A stretch of DNA of 64,000 nucleotides from Hermatobates lingyangjiaoensis (lineage: Eukaryota > Arthropoda > Insecta > Hemiptera > Hermatobatidae): the NCBI GenBank assembly GCA_026182355.1, contig JAPFBL010000170.1, positions 506,001 through 570,000 of the forward strand, read 5' to 3'. Below, piece by piece: positions 63,262 through 64,000 of this stretch (position 1 is the stretch's first letter; every line of letters starts with the position of its first letter). The notes beneath the pieces are model-generated. The model ran no database searches and was not told where the DNA came from. It saw only the letters and a program-made list of their open reading frames with translations. The position numbers and the translations under genes are program-made.

Positions 63262-63600
63262 TACGAAACACGATCCAAACTGAACACAATAAGAGTTCAA
63301 AATTCAAGAAGAGTAACACGCAGAGTAAGGAAACACACTTACAGACTCAAATTTTGGGATAATCCGTCTTTAAGAGAAAAGAGAAAGGACATGGATATAT
63401 TATATATATATTATATATATATATATAATATATATATATTTGGGTTACTTGCTGTTGCGTCTACAAAGTGCTTGGTCTCCCTTTCTCTTTTCTCCTGAAG
63501 ATGGATGACCCGAAAATTTGACTCTGAAAGTGTGTTTCCTTACTCTGTGTGTTACTCTTCTTGAATTTTGAACTCGTGTATATATATATATATATATATA
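63090..63600. repeat. PLE terminal fragments related to the 155-bp satellite
   Basis: Three segments (63060-63220 +, 63255-63390 minus, 63470-63580 +) share GAATTTT(A/G)AACTCGT, TCCCTTTCTCTTTTCTC and hammerhead-like cores. 63096-63120 has TTGAAGA, C, GGATTATCC, GAAA, AATT (C3 is T); the minus copy has lost both core boxes. Confidence 0.72.
63495..63519 (+). ncRNA. Hammerhead ribozyme core
   Basis: CTGAAGA, linker T, short stem II GG-ATGAC-CC, GAAA, stem III AATT, cleavage-site T. The tail runs to (TA)n at 63580. Confidence 0.6.
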
Positions 63601-63779
63601 TATAATAAATTGAAGAAATGGTCCTCACGGACTATAAAACTTTAAATTACACAAAAGGCGAACAAAAAAGATAAAATACACACTTACTAAATTCAATATT
63701 CGAAGAGTTGTTTGTCGCTAGAAGAGAGCGTGTATTTTACCTTGTTTTCTGTGTCATGTTTTGTGTAATTTAAAGTTTT

Positions 63780-64000
63780 ATATATATATTAATTTTTTAT
63801 GCTGTATGTATATATTACCTTATAAGTTAAATAATTATAACAAGCTAAAGACATAACCTTCAAATCAATGAAGCTACTTTGGTGATGATAGTTTTAACGA
63901 AAGCCTTGCTTGCTTTTCATAAGTGCTTCTCTTTTGTGTAAACCTTACTTACATTCCTCTCAGTTATGACCCTTCATTTTGTCGATTGATTTTCATTTTT
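63780..64000. other. Right edge, unresolved gene 3 upstream DNA
   Basis: A strong minus-strand donor consensus (GTAAGT near 63950) follows bases with stops in all three frames, so it would have to belong to an untranslated exon. Not assigned. Confidence 0.3.

Noticed and set aside
1..64000. CRISPR array or prokaryotic defence system
   Set aside because: Tandem repeats here lack unique spacers of constant length, and the window is clearly eukaryotic (introns, SINEs, LINEs, PLEs).
63845..64000. An additional upstream exon of gene 3
   Set aside because: A strong GTAAGT donor is present near 63950 (minus) but all frames before it have stops and no acceptor is visible.

Overview
This is a eukaryotic, AT-rich and very repeat-dense window. 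Genes have GT-AG introns, and the mobile DNA is of animal type: Penelope-like retroelements (PLEs), LINE 3' ends, tRNA-derived SINEs, hAT and Tc1/mariner-like elements. Two unrelated-looking retroposon groups end in runs of AACCT, the complement of the arthropod-type telomere unit TTAGG. An arthropod, or at least an invertebrate, is therefore my best but low-confidence guess. There is no prokaryotic content, CRISPR array or free-standing tRNA or rRNA gene.

Host genes. Only three protein-coding genes are supported, and all lie on the minus strand in a row: gene 1 (23816 to 6918, seven exons), gene 2 (52217 to 34242, seven exons) and gene 3 (5' end not found, 62409 to 57634, five exons seen). 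Almost all their exons are too short to show as long ORFs; I found them from splice sites. Every intron is phase 0 and every internal exon is a multiple of 3 (75-117 bp). Genes 1 and 2 begin with a signal peptide on its own exon, followed by several roughly 30-residue helical or coiled-coil exons, a cysteine-bearing exon and a C-terminal exon with a conserved early Cys. They look like a tandem family of small secreted coiled-coil proteins (about 225-252 aa). I do not recognise the family.

Mobile DNA. Introns and intergenic DNA are filled by PLE pieces. At least ten divergent families carry type I hammerhead ribozyme cores of the form CTGANGA - one linker base - stem II - GAAA - short palindrome - H. 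These are usually arranged as inverted pairs and usually abut (TA)n. Several insertions continue past the ribozyme into the first 40-60 codons of the PLE ORF and stop at the same place (motif CLxEGLLPxxTN) where a (TA)n tract begins. The best-preserved PLE (27.8-30.45 kb) is flanked by inverted ribozyme-bearing terminal repeats. A second PLE (9.4-11.6 kb) is split by a (TA)n tract and a Tc1/mariner-like MITE. Other elements are two hAT-type elements with 8-bp target duplications, a miniature LTR-like element with two 422-bp direct repeats differing at one base (30.5-32.1 kb), LINE tails, and SINEs that share their 3' tail with the LINE.

Tandem repeats: a 27-bp minisatellite (1-1545), 68-bp (5.46-6.53 kb), 24-bp (15.4 kb), a 155-bp satellite with higher-order structure and a decayed ribozyme (17.0-18.9 kb), 120-bp palindromic units (20.3-20.8 kb), 74-bp (24.3-24.9 kb), 31-bp (31.05-31.5 kb), 131-bp (47.8-48.2 kb) and a roughly 73-bp array filling an intron of gene 3 (61.3-62.3 kb).
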